A stretch of 64,000 nt of DNA from Endozoicomonas sp965232255 (GCA_965232255.1 OZ246962.1:1860001-1924000); one strand, 5' to 3'; counted from the stretch's first letter, positions 43,350-53,389 are shown. Made by a program: numbers and translations. Notes: generated from the sequence alone by a model not told the origin.

Positions 43350-46175
43350 TTAGCTGAGCATTGGTTTAAGAAAACGCCCGGTATGCGACTGGGTGATCTG
43401 CGCTACTGCTTCTGGTGTACCGGTGGCAATAATCTGACCACCGCCGTCACCTCCTTCCGGCCCAAGGTCAACAATCCAGTCTGCTGTTTTGATAACATCC
43501 AGATTATGCTCAATCACCACCACACTATTGCCGTGATCGCGCAGGCGATGGAGCACTGTTAACAGTTGTTCAATGTCGTGAAAGTGCAGGCCGGTGGTGG
43601 GTTCATCGAGAATATACAACGTTTTTCCGGTATCACGTTTGGACAGCTCTTTGGCCAGTTTCACCCGTTGCGCCTCGCCGCCAGAAAGCGTTGTGGCATT
43701 CTGTCCCAAGTGGATATACGACAGTCCTACGTCCATCAGGGTTTGCAATTTGCGCCTAATTGCCGGAATCGGCTCAAAGTATTGCAGCGCTTCTTCCACC
43801 GTCATCTCAAGCACTTCGTGGATGTTTTTGCCTTTGTACTTCACTTCCAGGGTTTCCCGGTTGTAGCGCTTGCCCTTGCAGACGTCGCAGGCCACATAAA
43901 TATCCGGCAGAAAGTGCATCTCCACTTTGATTACACCGTCGCCCTCACATGCTTCACAGCGGCCACCCTTAACGTTGAAGCTGAAACGTCCCGGTTTGTA
44001 GCCCCGTGAACGTGCCTCCTGAGTACCGGCGAACAGTTCGCGAATGGCAGTGAAAATGCCAGTATAGGTGGCAGGGTTAGAGCGCGGTGTGCGACCGATG
44101 GGGCTTTGGTCAATGTCGATGCATTTATCAAAATGACCGATGCCAGTCAGCTTTTTATAGGGCGCAGCCGTTAGGGTGGTGGCTTTATTCAGAGCGGTGG
44201 CCGCCAGTGGGTAAAGCGTGTTGTTGATCAGAGTGGATTTGCCGGAGCCGGAGACGCCGGTAATACACGTCATCAGGCCAACCGGGATTTCCAGTGTGAC
44301 ATTTTTCAGGTTGTTGCCAGTACAGCCGCTGAGTTTCAGTACGCGCTTGGCATCCATTGGCGTTCTTTGTTTGGGCACTTCAATTTTGCGCTTACCGCAC
44401 AAGTACTGGCCGGTTAACGACTCTGGTGTATTCATCACGTCGGCCGGTGTTCCCTGGGCGACAATGGCGCCCCCATGTAGGCCCGCCCCTGGGCCGATAT
44501 CGATCACATGGTCAGCACTGCGGATGGCGTCTTCATCGTGTTCTACAACAATAACCGTATTACCGAGATCACGCAGGTGCGTCAGGGTATTGAGCAGGCG
44601 TTCGTTATCGCGCTGGTGCAGCCCGATGCTTGGTTCATCAAGAATGTACATCACCCCCACCAAACCCGCACCAATCTGGCTAGCTAGGCGAATGCGCTGG
44701 GCCTCCCCGCCAGAGAGAGTATCGGCACTGCGATCCAGCGTCAGATAGTTCAACCCCACATTGACCAGAAAGCTCAGGCGATCGCAAATCTCCTTAAGCA
44801 CTTTTTTTGCGATCTCACCCCGACGACCAGGGAGGCTCAGGTTCTGAAAATAGGTCAGCGCTTTTTCAACAGGCATCGTGACCAGCTCTGGCAGGCTTTC
44901 CTCCTGAATAAAGACGTTGCGGGACTCTTTACGCAGGCGCGTGCCCTTGCAAGACGGACAAGGTTGCGTGCTGAGATATTTAGACAGCTCTTCGCGTACT
45001 GATACAGACTCAGTATCTCGAAAGCGTCGTTCAAAGTTGGGGATGATGCCTTCAAAGCTGTGCTTCTTTTTATAGACGTCACCGCGATCGTTGACGTAAC
45101 TGAAGTTGATCACCTCATCGCCCGAGCCGTGCAAAATAATCTGCTGCTGCTCATCGCTCAGGTCGTCAAACGGGGCATCGATGCTGAAACCGTAGTGCGC
45201 CGCCAGGGATTTAAGCAGATGGAAGTAGTAGACACTGCGCCGGTCCCAGCCGCGAATAGCACCTTCGGCCAGGGTCAGTTCCGGGTGTTGCACAATGCGG
45301 TTCTGATCAAAGAACTGTTTGACGCCCAGGCCATCGCAGGTAGGGCAGGCACCTGCCGGGTTATTAAAGGAGAACAGCCGGGGTTCAAGCTCGTTCAGGC
45401 TGTAGCCGCACTCCGGGCAGGCGAAGCGGGATGAGAAGACAATGTCGTCTTGTGTATCGTCGTCCATATAGCTGATGGTGACCAGACCATCGGCCAATTC
45501 CAGCGCAGTTTCAAAAGACTCGGCCAGGCGCAGTTGCAGGTCGGGGCGTACTTTAAAGCGATCAACCACCACCTCGATGGTGTGTTTCTTCTTTTTGTCC
45601 AGCGTCGGTGGTGTCTCCAGATCAGTGACAATGCCATCGATGCGTGCGCGGATAAACCCATTGCTGCGCAGCTCGTTGAGTACATGCAGGTGTTCGCCTT
45701 TGCGCGCCCGCACCACGGGAGCCAGTAGCATCAGTTTGCTGCCTTCGGGCAGCGCCAGCACCTGGTCCACCATTTGGCTGACGGTCTGGGCTTCCAGCGG
45801 CAGATGGTGGGTTGGACAGCGAGGAATACCTGCGCGGGCAAAAAGTAAACGTAAATAGTCGTATATTTCGGTAATAGTACCAACGGTAGAGCGCGGGTTG
45901 TGACTGGTGGACTTTTGTTCGATGGAAATAGCCGGGGAGAGCCCTTCGATGTGGTCCACATCGGGCTTTTCCATCATTGACAGGAACTGGCGGGCATAAG
46001 CGGACAGCGACTCGACATAACGGCGCTGACCTTCGGCATAGAGCGTATCAAAAGCCAGGGAGGACTTGCCCGACCCAGACAGGCCGGTAATGACAATCAG
46101 GCTATCACGGGGTATTTCCAGGTTGATGTTCTTTAGATTGTGTGTACGTGCACCTTGTACGGTAATCTTTTCCAC
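43350..46175 (-). CDS. uvrA: excinuclease ABC subunit A
   Basis: The 941-residue protein has two ABC ATPase modules: Walker A GLSGSGKSSLAFDT near residue 31 and GVSGSGKSTLINNT near 640, with signatures LSGGEAQRIRLASQ and LSGGEAQRVKLAKE. Zinc fingers are visible (CPECGYSLNELEPRLFSFNNP; CEACEGDGV, CDVCKGKRY). UvrA recognises bulky DNA lesions and loads UvrB in nucleotide excision repair. The start is a GTG with GGAG eight bases upstream. No clear LexA box (CTGT-N8-ACAG) is visible just upstream. It marks the return to core chromosome after the accessory region. Confidence 0.98.
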   Translation of the reverse strand: MEKITVQGARTHNLKNINLEIPRDSLIVITGLSGSGKSSLAFDTLYAEGQRRYVESLSAYARQFLSMMEKPDVDHIEGLSPAISIEQKSTSHNPRSTVGTITEIYDYLRLLFARAGIPRCPTHHLPLEAQTVSQMVDQVLALPEGSKLMLLAPVVRARKGEHLHVLNELRSNGFIRARIDGIVTDLETPPTLDKKKKHTIEVVVDRFKVRPDLQLRLAESFETALELADGLVTISYMDDDTQDDIVFSSRFACPECGYSLNELEPRLFSFNNPAGACPTCDGLGVKQFFDQNRIVQHPELTLAEGAIRGWDRRSVYYFHLLKSLAAHYGFSIDAPFDDLSDEQQQIILHGSGDEVINFSYVNDRGDVYKKKHSFEGIIPNFERRFRDTESVSVREELSKYLSTQPCPSCKGTRLRKESRNVFIQEESLPELVTMPVEKALTYFQNLSLPGRRGEIAKKVLKEICDRLSFLVNVGLNYLTLDRSADTLSGGEAQRIRLASQIGAGLVGVMYILDEPSIGLHQRDNERLLNTLTHLRDLGNTVIVVEHDEDAIRSADHVIDIGPGAGLHGGAIVAQGTPADVMNTPESLTGQYLCGKRKIEVPKQRTPMDAKRVLKLSGCTGNNLKNVTLEIPVGLMTCITGVSGSGKSTLINNTLYPLAATALNKATTLTAAPYKKLTGIGHFDKCIDIDQSPIGRTPRSNPATYTGIFTAIRELFAGTQEARSRGYKPGRFSFNVKGGRCEACEGDGVIKVEMHFLPDIYVACDVCKGKRYNRETLEVKYKGKNIHEVLEMTVEEALQYFEPIPAIRRKLQTLMDVGLSYIHLGQNATTLSGGEAQRVKLAKELSKRDTGKTLYILDEPTTGLHFHDIEQLLTVLHRLRDHGNSVVVIEHNLDVIKTADWIVDLGPEGGDGGGQIIATGTPEAVAQITQSHTGRFLKPMLS

Positions 46176-46206
46176 AGCCTTTTCTCCGTATCAAGCAAAC
46201 GAGCCA

Positions 46207-46971
46207 TTATAAATAGTCGAGGCTCAAGTCTGTAGTAAAAATCACGATGTTCAGCAACAGCATCCACAGGTGGCCATTAAAATAGAAGTGGCCGTCGCTG
46301 TCGCTGAAGTAGCCAGCGCACTGGCAGTCCCATTTCAAGGCCGCTGCGTCAAGGGCTAACGACAGTATGTGGCTGGCGTAGGGATATTGGTTCAGCGTCG
46401 TTAATATTGATCTATAGGTGTCGTTTGCTACTGTCGGGTCAGGTTGGGGGAAAAAATAGGGGCTAATGTATAGCCACCCTTGTTGGAGCAGGCTGCCCAA
46501 GTAATAGGCGAAGAAAAAGTACTGGGTGCTGGTTCTTGGTCGTGGTTGCCCGGAGCAAGGACAGACCGAGGGCCACAACAGTTTGTTGCCACTGTCCCAC
46601 ACTTTGTACAGGTGCACTGCCGTATGTGCCCACATTAGCAGGTTGCGGGTGGTGAGGAGCCGTTGCCGGATCTGGTAGTGCGGACTGTGGCTGATCAGGA
46701 TCACCGACTGGTCATGATCGGCGTCGGACAACGGCAGTCGGCAGTCAGTGTTTTGCAGGGCGCTCAGTTGTTCGATGGTATCGCGGCTGGAGATAGTGCA
46801 CTGTGTCTGATTGCCAAATTCATCTACCGCTATATAGCTGGCAGAAATGCTATCGCTGGTGGCAATGGACGCTGACTCATCTTCGCCGTAAGCGGGCAGC
46901 GCCGCCAGAATCAGCCATAAAAAAAAAGACACTAACCGACAGACAGGGCACGGAAGCATTGTTTTGGGCAT
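46207..46971 (-). CDS. unrecognised exported protein
   Basis: The 254-residue protein begins with a signal peptide (VCRLVSFFLWLILAALPAYG) when read from the ATG at 46971; a GTG at 47037 would add 22 polar residues. It has several Cys pairs (CPCSG, CQC), a hydrophobic segment around YFFFAYYLGSLLQQGWLY and a hydrophobic C-terminus (LWMLLLNIVIFTTDLSLDYL). It could be a membrane-bound envelope protein. No family recognised. It lies between uvrA and the divergent MFS gene. Confidence 0.6.
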   Translation of the reverse strand: MPKTMLPCPVCRLVSFFLWLILAALPAYGEDESASIATSDSISASYIAVDEFGNQTQCTISSRDTIEQLSALQNTDCRLPLSDADHDQSVILISHSPHYQIRQRLLTTRNLLMWAHTAVHLYKVWDSGNKLLWPSVCPCSGQPRPRTSTQYFFFAYYLGSLLQQGWLYISPYFFPQPDPTVANDTYRSILTTLNQYPYASHILSLALDAAALKWDCQCAGYFSDSDGHFYFNGHLWMLLLNIVIFTTDLSLDYL

Positions 46972-47208
46972 GGGGGTATTTATACCTCTTGTTAACCTGC
47001 CACGATTCACAATGGCATTGTTATTTGTGGTAACCATCCCTGTCTGCCATAAGAAGATAGCAGCTGTTGATCACTCTCCGATGCCCTGGCGGGAGCGTAA
47101 CCGGCAAGCGCGCAAATAGTACCCAGTGCCGGATTACTGATAGACTTGGACAAGCCAGTTGTTCCGTAAGATGACCATAATAATTCAGGACTGCGCGGTT
47201 GCCTCATC

Positions 47209-48546
47209 ATGTCATTTGTTGAATTGAAAGCAGCGCTATCGCTTGCCATCGTCTTTATTTGCCGAATGCTCGGACTGTTTATGGTGCTACCTGTGCTGGC
47301 GCTGCTGGCCGACGATTTGCAGGGCGCATCGCCAAGCCTGGTGGGTTTGGCCATTGGCGCGTATGGCTTCAGCCAGGCGTTGCTGCAAATTCCTTTTGGT
47401 TGGTTGTCCGATCGCTGGGGGCGCAAACCGGTGATTTTGCTCGGGCTGGCGATTTTTATGGTGGGCAGTTTGCTGGCAGCGCAGGCGACGAGCATTGCCG
47501 GAGTGATTGTCGGGCGCGTTTTACAGGGCTGCGGTGCCATTGCCGGGGCGGTCACTGCGCTGATGGCTGACCTGACCCGTGACCAGCACCGCACCAAAGC
47601 GATGGCCCTGATCGGCATGGGTATTGGGATGGCCTTTGCCATTGCCATGGTGCTCGGACCTTTGGTAAGCGCTGCCTGGGGATTGTCGGGGCTGTTTGTC
47701 AGTAATGCGCTGCTGGCAGTGGTGGCGATGCTGGTGACGGTTTTTCTGGTACCAACGCCGGTGATCCGTCGGCGGGATCTTAACTGCTCGGTGGATCGGT
47801 TGGAGCTGCGACAGGTCATCGCCAGCGTTGAGTTGCGGCGGCATATTTTCGGTGTTTTTTCCCTGCACTTTGTTTTGATGGCGCTGTTTGTCTTTCTGCC
47901 GGAGCTGTTGAGCCGGGAGTTTGCGCCAGCGATTCATGGCATGCTTTACCTAGCGACCATGGGTGGCTCGTTTGTGCTTATGGTGCCGCTGATTATCATC
48001 AGTGAACGCGGACGCCTGCTCAAGCAGTGTTACTGTTTTGCCATTGCCCTGTTGTTGGTGGCTTTTATCTTGTTTGGTACTGTCAATGCCACTTTGCTGC
48101 TGATTGGGTTGCTGGTATTTTTCTTTGCCTTTAACTTTCTTGAAGCGACGTTGCCTTCGCTGGTCAGCAAGCTGGCTGCTGCCGGCACCCGTGGTACGGT
48201 GATGGGCGTCTACTCTTCCTGCCAGTTTATCGGCGCGGCACTTGGTGGCAGCCTGGGCGGCCTGGTCATGGAGTATGATGGTGTCACCGGTGCTACTGTC
48301 CTGTGTATAATTGCCACTGCTCTGTGGGGTGGGTTGTCTGTTACTATGCGCCAGCCTCCCCATGTGAGCACTATGGTAGTGGCTTTGCACCCTGAGCTTG
48401 AGGACATGGGCAACGTTGATGAGCAGCTTGCTGATATTGCCGGTGTGCAGGACGTAACGGTGTTGCCCGCTGAGAAGACGGCTTATCTGAAGGTGGATAA
48501 GCATACGCTGGATCGGTCGGCACTGCGGCAGTTTGGGCAGTATTAG
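47209..48546 (+). CDS. MFS transporter, YajR-like with C-terminal YAM domain
   Basis: The 445-residue protein has twelve hydrophobic segments and the MFS A-motif GWLSDRWGRKPV. After the last helix comes a soluble domain of about 65 residues (VDEQLADIAGVQDVTVLPAEKTAYLKVDKH) that resembles the ferredoxin-like YAM domain of E. coli YajR. The position between uvrA and ssb is that of the MFS gene found there in Pseudomonas. It is probably a drug/proton antiporter of the inner membrane; the substrate is unknown. Confidence 0.88.
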   Translation: MSFVELKAALSLAIVFICRMLGLFMVLPVLALLADDLQGASPSLVGLAIGAYGFSQALLQIPFGWLSDRWGRKPVILLGLAIFMVGSLLAAQATSIAGVIVGRVLQGCGAIAGAVTALMADLTRDQHRTKAMALIGMGIGMAFAIAMVLGPLVSAAWGLSGLFVSNALLAVVAMLVTVFLVPTPVIRRRDLNCSVDRLELRQVIASVELRRHIFGVFSLHFVLMALFVFLPELLSREFAPAIHGMLYLATMGGSFVLMVPLIIISERGRLLKQCYCFAIALLLVAFILFGTVNATLLLIGLLVFFFAFNFLEATLPSLVSKLAAAGTRGTVMGVYSSCQFIGAALGGSLGGLVMEYDGVTGATVLCIIATALWGGLSVTMRQPPHVSTMVVALHPELEDMGNVDEQLADIAGVQDVTVLPAEKTAYLKVDKHTLDRSALRQFGQY

Positions 48547-48742
48547 CTGGTCACTATTGGCAATGCATGTGTTGCCAGGCAGTTAATCGGGGAACCGAAT
48601 ATTGAGCCGGGAATCTAACACGGAGTGATGAGCAGCAATCGCTCCGGAATGAATAGAAGCTGTTTTTGGTCCTGCAATTGCCAGCTGGCAGTGGTGGGTT
48701 TATAGAGTTTACGTGTTTGAATGATTGTGGTGGAGAGAATAA

Positions 48743-49318
48743 ATGGCTCGAGGCGTTAACAAAGTCATACTGATTGGCAACCTGGGTAACGATCCGGATG
48801 TGCGCTTTACTCCCAACGGCAGCGCTATCGCTAATTTGAGCCTGGCGACCAGCGAGTCCTGGAAGGATCGTAACACTGGGCAGCAGCAGGAGAAGACCGA
48901 GTGGCATCGGGTGGTGATTTTCGGCAAGCTGGCGGAAATTGCCCAGCAGTACCTACGTAAAGGGTCGAAAGTCTATATCGAGGGTAAGTTGCAGACTCGC
49001 AAATGGCAAGGGCAGGATGGCCAGGATCGCTACACCACCGAAGTGGTAGTGGATATTACTGGCCAGATGCAGATGCTCGATGGCCGTCAGGATGGCATGA
49101 GTGCACCACCAATGGGCGACTACCGACAGCCTCCGCAGCAGCAGTCAGCATCAACCTATGGCCAGCCACAGCAGCAGTCAGCACCGACCTATGGCCAGCC
49201 ACAGCAGCAAATGCATCAACCACCACAGCAGCAATCGCAACCACAGCAACCGCAGCCAGCACCCCAGTCTCAGCCGACAGGTGGTTTTGATGACTTTGAT
49301 GACGACATTCCATTCTAA
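48743..49318 (+). CDS. ssb: single-stranded DNA-binding protein
   Basis: The 191-residue protein begins MARGVNKVILIGNLGNDPDV and has the OB-fold of SSB (1-112), a long Gln/Pro-rich linker (about 125-175) with repeated TYGQPQQQ units, and the acidic tip DDFDDDIPF that docks repair and replication partners. It coats single-stranded DNA during replication, repair and recombination. The linker coding region is repetitive at the DNA level. GGAGAG precedes the ATG. Confidence 0.98.
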   Translation: MARGVNKVILIGNLGNDPDVRFTPNGSAIANLSLATSESWKDRNTGQQQEKTEWHRVVIFGKLAEIAQQYLRKGSKVYIEGKLQTRKWQGQDGQDRYTTEVVVDITGQMQMLDGRQDGMSAPPMGDYRQPPQQQSASTYGQPQQQSAPTYGQPQQQMHQPPQQQSQPQQPQPAPQSQPTGGFDDFDDDIPF

Positions 49319-49348
49319 GTCAGTAGTCGTTTAAATTTATTCGAAAGA

Positions 49349-49375
49349 CCTCTTGTACTTTGCAAGGGGTTTTTT
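49349..49375 (+). terminator. rho-independent terminator after ssb
   Basis: CCTCTTG pairs with CAAGGGG (one wobble) and is followed by T6, 30 bases after the ssb stop. Confidence 0.8.
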
Positions 49376-49418
49376 ATTGGCACCATTTTTTTATTGGCAT
49401 AACACTGGGGGCGGTTCC

Positions 49419-49991
49419 ATGCAAACACAGCGTGCCGAGTTGAGAAAAGCACTCAGGCAGCGTCGCCGGGCTTTGACTGGTGAGCAACAAAAAGCCGCCA
49501 GTCTCGGTTTATGCAATATACTGATCGCCTCCGGAGTATTGCTTAATAACCAACACATTGCCCTGTATCTTGCCAATGACGGTGAGATAGACCCGGTACA
49601 GCTACAGCATTACTTGTGGCGCGAAAATAAAAACTGCTATCTCCCGGTGCTTGTTGATCAGCATGACATGAGGTTCGTGGCATATCGTCCTGATACTCCG
49701 CTGGTAACCAATCGCTTTGGGATTAAGGAACCAGCCCGAAACGGCACTGAGGTGTTGACGCCGGAGCAGTTGGATTTAATGTTGTTGCCATTAACCGGCT
49801 TCGACCTTTCCGGTGGGCGGCTGGGTATGGGAGGCGGATTTTACGACCGGGCGCTTACCAGCAGGGCAGAGCGTCCCACGTTGATTGGTTTGGCTCACGA
49901 ATGCCAAAAGGTCAACAAGGTACCTGTTGAGCGTTGGGATGTTCCGCTGTCTGCAGTGGCAACAGACAGACGGTTCTACAGCTTTCGTTGA
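49419..49991 (+). CDS. fau: 5-formyltetrahydrofolate cyclo-ligase
   Basis: The 190-residue protein has the family motifs LRKALRQRRRAL near the N-terminus, DLMLLPLTGFDLSGGRLGMGGGFYDR (nucleotide/folate loop) and a C-terminal VPVERWDVPLSAVATDRRFY. It converts 5-formyl-THF to 5,10-methenyl-THF with ATP. The ATG at 49419 has GGGGGCGG upstream and matches the family start; the earlier in-frame start at 49353 lies in the ssb terminator. No 6S RNA gene fits in the 100 bases upstream, where it lies in E. coli. Confidence 0.93.
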   Translation: MQTQRAELRKALRQRRRALTGEQQKAASLGLCNILIASGVLLNNQHIALYLANDGEIDPVQLQHYLWRENKNCYLPVLVDQHDMRFVAYRPDTPLVTNRFGIKEPARNGTEVLTPEQLDLMLLPLTGFDLSGGRLGMGGGFYDRALTSRAERPTLIGLAHECQKVNKVPVERWDVPLSAVATDRRFYSFR

Positions 49992-50045
49992 CGCTCGTAA
50001 CAAAACCACTGTGACAGGGGTGGCTTACTATATACGACACTCGGT

Positions 50046-50846
50046 TTAATAACTTTCACAAGCCTCGCCCGGAATTCGGATAAGTGCTGGCTTGCCATAG
50101 GCTGAAGTCAGGGACGAAATGGTGGAAACCTTGGCATCTGTACCGGAATTGGTCAAACAAAACGACAGATCATCTCCCTTGCTGATAGAAGCGCTAGCCC
50201 TGCCGTAGCTGTAAAGAGTGCATGAGTTTTTGACCACATGAACGGTTGAGCTTTTGCGGCCATCGGACACCGATACGTAGAAATCAATGGGATTATTGGA
50301 TATATAGGTGCTGCCAGCGGTGGACCAGCCGGTCATCTGTTTGACCAACAATAGGTTGGTAATGCCACGATTTTTAGGCACGTAGAGATTATCGCCAATA
50401 TGCTCAAACTGAGAATCATTCTGTATTGAGCCCTGATTAACCAGAACGCTGTCAATATAGAAGCCATCCTCCGTGGTGAGCGTTATCATGCCGCATACGT
50501 AGTCGTTGGCCACGGGCAAAAGCCGTAAGGTCTGGCTCAGAATAATACTGCCGGCAGTCCGGTTCAGATAGCGATTGGACTCTTGAAATTCAATCAGGGG
50601 ATTATTGGGGATAGAACTCAGCGCCCTGGAAAAAAAGCTGTCCGGATTGTGATCGCCAGAACCCACAAGCAGGGTGATATGACTTAATGCTTCGAGCAAG
50701 GTAAAAACGCCGGAGCTGATCGACGACAGGGTACTCGTGCCAGATCGTCCACGATCGACACCTGTACCGGCATTTGAATCGGCACCCAGAGATGCCGAAG
50801 CGATCGATAACAACAAGACGATGGACAAACACTTTCCTCTAAACAT
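50046..50846 (-). CDS. unrecognised secreted protein
   Basis: The 266-residue protein has a clear signal peptide (CLSIVLLLSIASASLGADS). The mature part is rich in Ser, Asn and beta-strand-like segments (GMITLTTEDGFYIDSVLVNQG, PIDFYVSVSDGRKSSTVHVV) with four Cys, which suggests a folded periplasmic or extracellular domain. I recognise no family. It stands alone, convergent to the folate gene. Confidence 0.65.
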   Translation of the reverse strand: MFRGKCLSIVLLLSIASASLGADSNAGTGVDRGRSGTSTLSSISSGVFTLLEALSHITLLVGSGDHNPDSFFSRALSSIPNNPLIEFQESNRYLNRTAGSIILSQTLRLLPVANDYVCGMITLTTEDGFYIDSVLVNQGSIQNDSQFEHIGDNLYVPKNRGITNLLLVKQMTGWSTAGSTYISNNPIDFYVSVSDGRKSSTVHVVKNSCTLYSYGRASASISKGDDLSFCLTNSGTDAKVSTISSLTSAYGKPALIRIPGEACESY

Positions 50847-51248
50847 GCTAACCCCTTATCCGGATGGCTGTTTTAATCGAGCAAACACGACTCCAACGCA
50901 ATAAAGAACAGAGTCGAACGGTTGGACAGTAAGCGGTTCTTGTTATTCCAAGCTTTCAATATATTTTTTTGAAATAGTTCATCGTCTTTGGTGTGTTTTT
51001 CAGCTCGGCGGTGGTGCCCGTCTACTGCATGAGAAGGCACTACAGGGATTCTAGAGTAATATTATGTTTCCGCAAAAAGGTGTGGTTATATAAAAAGCGC
51101 GAATATTTATTTTAATTATATAAAGTTGGTTGGACGGTTTTTCAGCCAATAGCGGAAAAAAATCACATTTATTTTATCCGATTCGCAGTGCATAGCGCCA
51201 AAAGACCACATTATTTGAAAAACTGTTTAACTCTTTGTAAGGGCAGAC
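50847..51248. other. AT-rich intergenic region, 402 bp
   Basis: No gene or clear repeat seen. It contains AT-rich stretches typical of promoter DNA for the minus-strand secreted-protein gene. Confidence 0.45.
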
Positions 51249-52154
51249 TCACTCCGCAAGAATACTTGGCCAGTCGATCCGGGCGAAGGCATCAATAAAC
51301 CACTCCAATGCTTTTCCTTCTTGTCCGGGGCGCCAGGCAAGGTAAACGGTTTGCGGCGACCTGGGCAAATAGCAGTGTTTTATCACCAAATCACCACAAG
51401 CCAGCGCCCCACGGATCAAGTGTCTAGGGATAAAGCCCACACCCAGTCCTGCCAGCTGTGCCTGAACTTTTTCCTCAGCGCTGCTCACTCGAATCACATT
51501 TCGGTTGTTGAGTAAGCCGCTGTTCCTGGCGGGTAATAACTGTGAGCTATCGGCAATAACAATGGCTGGATACGCTTCCAGCTCATCGGCAGAGAGTTCA
51601 CCGTCAACCATAGCCAGTGGATGATCACGGGCAACCACAAATACCGGGGTGATCTCAGCCATATAAATGGTTTTAAACAGACCCTGTGGCAGCTCGCCGA
51701 CAGCGCCGACCACAATGTCGACCCTGTGGCTGTACAAGGCATCCCAACTGCCGCCAAGCGTTTCAACGCTCAGGGTGATATCGGTAGGCTGTCCCAGCTG
51801 GTAAAAAGTGTTGATGGCTGCCAGCACCGGCTGACAGGGAATCACCGTATCCCGGGCGATACGCAGGTGACTCTCCCAACCCGTTTCCAGTTGTTGCAGC
51901 AGCTCGATCATCCGCTCAGTGGCGTTGAGAATTTCCCGACCTTGTTCCAACACCAGTTTGCCTGCCGGGTTCAGTCGGGCACGGCGCTGAGAGCGGTCAA
52001 ATAATGGAAAACCAATGTCGTCTTCAAGCTTTTTAATGGTGTAAGTAAGCGCCGATGGCACTTTGTGCAAGGCATTGGCGGCGGCAGCAAAACTGCCTTT
52101 GCGGTCGATGGCGTCCAGAGCTCGCAAGGCATCAAGCGTGATAGAGTGCAGCAT
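51249..52154 (-). CDS. LysR-family regulator, YhaJ-like
   Basis: The 301-residue protein has an N-terminal winged helix (ITLDALRALDAIDRKGSFAAAANALHKVPSALTYTIKKLE) closely similar to E. coli YhaJ, and a LysR substrate domain with the typical GLGVGFIPRHL loop. The ATG at 52154 has AAGG five bases upstream. YhaJ senses quinone-like aromatics and sits next to pirin (yhaK) and yqjG in E. coli. The divergent genes here include a pirin and a glutathionyl-hydroquinone reductase, so the same regulon is likely. Confidence 0.88.
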   Translation of the reverse strand: MLHSITLDALRALDAIDRKGSFAAAANALHKVPSALTYTIKKLEDDIGFPLFDRSQRRARLNPAGKLVLEQGREILNATERMIELLQQLETGWESHLRIARDTVIPCQPVLAAINTFYQLGQPTDITLSVETLGGSWDALYSHRVDIVVGAVGELPQGLFKTIYMAEITPVFVVARDHPLAMVDGELSADELEAYPAIVIADSSQLLPARNSGLLNNRNVIRVSSAEEKVQAQLAGLGVGFIPRHLIRGALACGDLVIKHCYLPRSPQTVYLAWRPGQEGKALEWFIDAFARIDWPSILAE

Positions 52155-52292
52155 GGCAACCTTGTTCAAGAAATTTGCACAAATAGGTCAAAATGTTCCG
52201 ATTTAACGCCGGGCAAAGTCATCATACTCTGGCTTTAGCCAAAAATAACAAGTTCAAAAAAATTTAACTTAAGGAACTTGAGAGGTGAGAGT

Positions 52293-52607
52293 ATGAAACA
52301 TAACATCAGGCCTCGGCATCAGCATTATCGTCACCCTCGTCAGCGCAAAGGGATTGCTGTCGCACGGGCATTGCCGGTTACCAGGCAGCATATGTTCATG
52401 GACGCCGCCCAGACTGTCTTTGCACGCTACAGCTCTTATACGTCAGTTGTTTTGTACCTGGCCATCAGTGCGACAATTGTCGTTTTAGCCGAGAATATGT
52501 ACGGTCTCGGTTACGAAGTAGCCCTGGTGTTGGCTATGGCTGCTTTGGTGATCTTCAAAAGCTCTTTTGGCCATAAACGACAGCGGAAGAATTCTGCCAA
52601 AGAGTAA
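52293..52607 (+). CDS. small membrane protein
   Basis: The 104-residue protein has a basic His/Arg-rich N-terminus and two adjacent hydrophobic segments (about 42-58 and 63-78: VVLYLAISATIVVLA, VALVLAMAALVIF), then a basic tail. GAGGTGAGAG precedes the ATG at 52293. It lies between the LysR gene (divergent) and the pirin gene. E. coli has small membrane genes (yhaH, yhaI) in the equivalent place, but I cannot show homology. Confidence 0.6.
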   Translation: MKHNIRPRHQHYRHPRQRKGIAVARALPVTRQHMFMDAAQTVFARYSSYTSVVLYLAISATIVVLAENMYGLGYEVALVLAMAALVIFKSSFGHKRQRKNSAKE

Positions 52608-52637
52608 AAACCTCTTTGGCATTACCTGTTAGTCATT

Positions 52638-52676
52638 GTTCTTGTTAACCGTTCTTGTTAACCGTTCTTGTTAACC
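52638..52676. repeat. three 13-bp tandem repeats
   Basis: GTTCTTGTTAACC repeated exactly three times, ending 17 bases before the pirin ATG. Its position between the two genes suggests a regulatory or slippage-prone leader. Confidence 0.92.
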
Positions 52677-52693
52677 AATGAGGCGATGCAACG

Positions 52694-53389
52694 ATGATTT
52701 CTCTACGGGCAGCAAACGAGCGTGGTCATGAAAATTTTGGCTGGCTAAACAGTCGCCACTCTTTTTCCTTTGGCCAATATCGCGACCCTGACCATACTGG
52801 CTATTCAGTATTGAAAGTGATTAATGACGATATTGTGATACCAGGCGCCGGGTTTGATACCCACGGCCATCAAAATATGGAGATTATCAGTTATGTGTTG
52901 TCAGGTGCCATAGAACACCGAGACAGCGAAGGCAACAGATTGGTTCTGCCTGCCGGAGAGTTCCAGTTGATGTCGGCAGGCACAGGTATTTACCACAGCG
53001 AGCACAACGCTTCTCAGCAGCACAGTTTGCGGTTTTTGCAAATCTGGATCAGTCCGGACGTTATAGATACGCCGCCGGGATACCAGCAAAAAGGCTTTGA
53101 TCGAAACGAGGGATTAACGACAGTGGTCTCTCCTGATGGCCGTGACGGTTCATTGGAGATCAAGCAGGATGTGTTTATTTATCGCTTGATTCTGTCGCCG
53201 GGTGCGTTGCTGAGTCGGGAGATTGATCAGAATCGCAAGTTGTATCTTCATCAGGTGCGCGGCAACCTAATGTTGCCAGAGGCTATTTTGTATCCGGGGG
53301 ATGGGCTTAAAATTGAACGTCAGTATGATTTGGACATAGTCAACAACACGGATCAAGAGGCAGAGATGTTGCTTTTTGATCTGCCGTGA
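52694..53389 (+). CDS. pirin family protein (quercetinase-like)
   Basis: The 231-residue protein begins with RAANERGHENFGWLNSRHSFSFGQY and has the pirin metal-site motif GFDTHGHQNMEIISYVLSG and FQLMSAGTGIYHSEHN. It forms a bicupin; some members oxidise quercetin and act in quinone/flavonoid defence. It matches E. coli YhaK/YhhW. It is likely controlled by the divergent YhaJ-like regulator. Confidence 0.93.
   Translation: MISLRAANERGHENFGWLNSRHSFSFGQYRDPDHTGYSVLKVINDDIVIPGAGFDTHGHQNMEIISYVLSGAIEHRDSEGNRLVLPAGEFQLMSAGTGIYHSEHNASQQHSLRFLQIWISPDVIDTPPGYQQKGFDRNEGLTTVVSPDGRDGSLEIKQDVFIYRLILSPGALLSREIDQNRKLYLHQVRGNLMLPEAILYPGDGLKIERQYDLDIVNNTDQEAEMLLFDLP

Noticed and set aside
46176..46206. LexA/SOS box for uvrA
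   Set aside because: No CTGT-N8-ACAG pattern seen close to the uvrA start or upstream of ssb.
49319..49418. 6S RNA gene before the 5-formyl-THF cyclo-ligase gene, as in E. coli
   Set aside because: Only 100 bases separate ssb and fau and they hold the ssb terminator.
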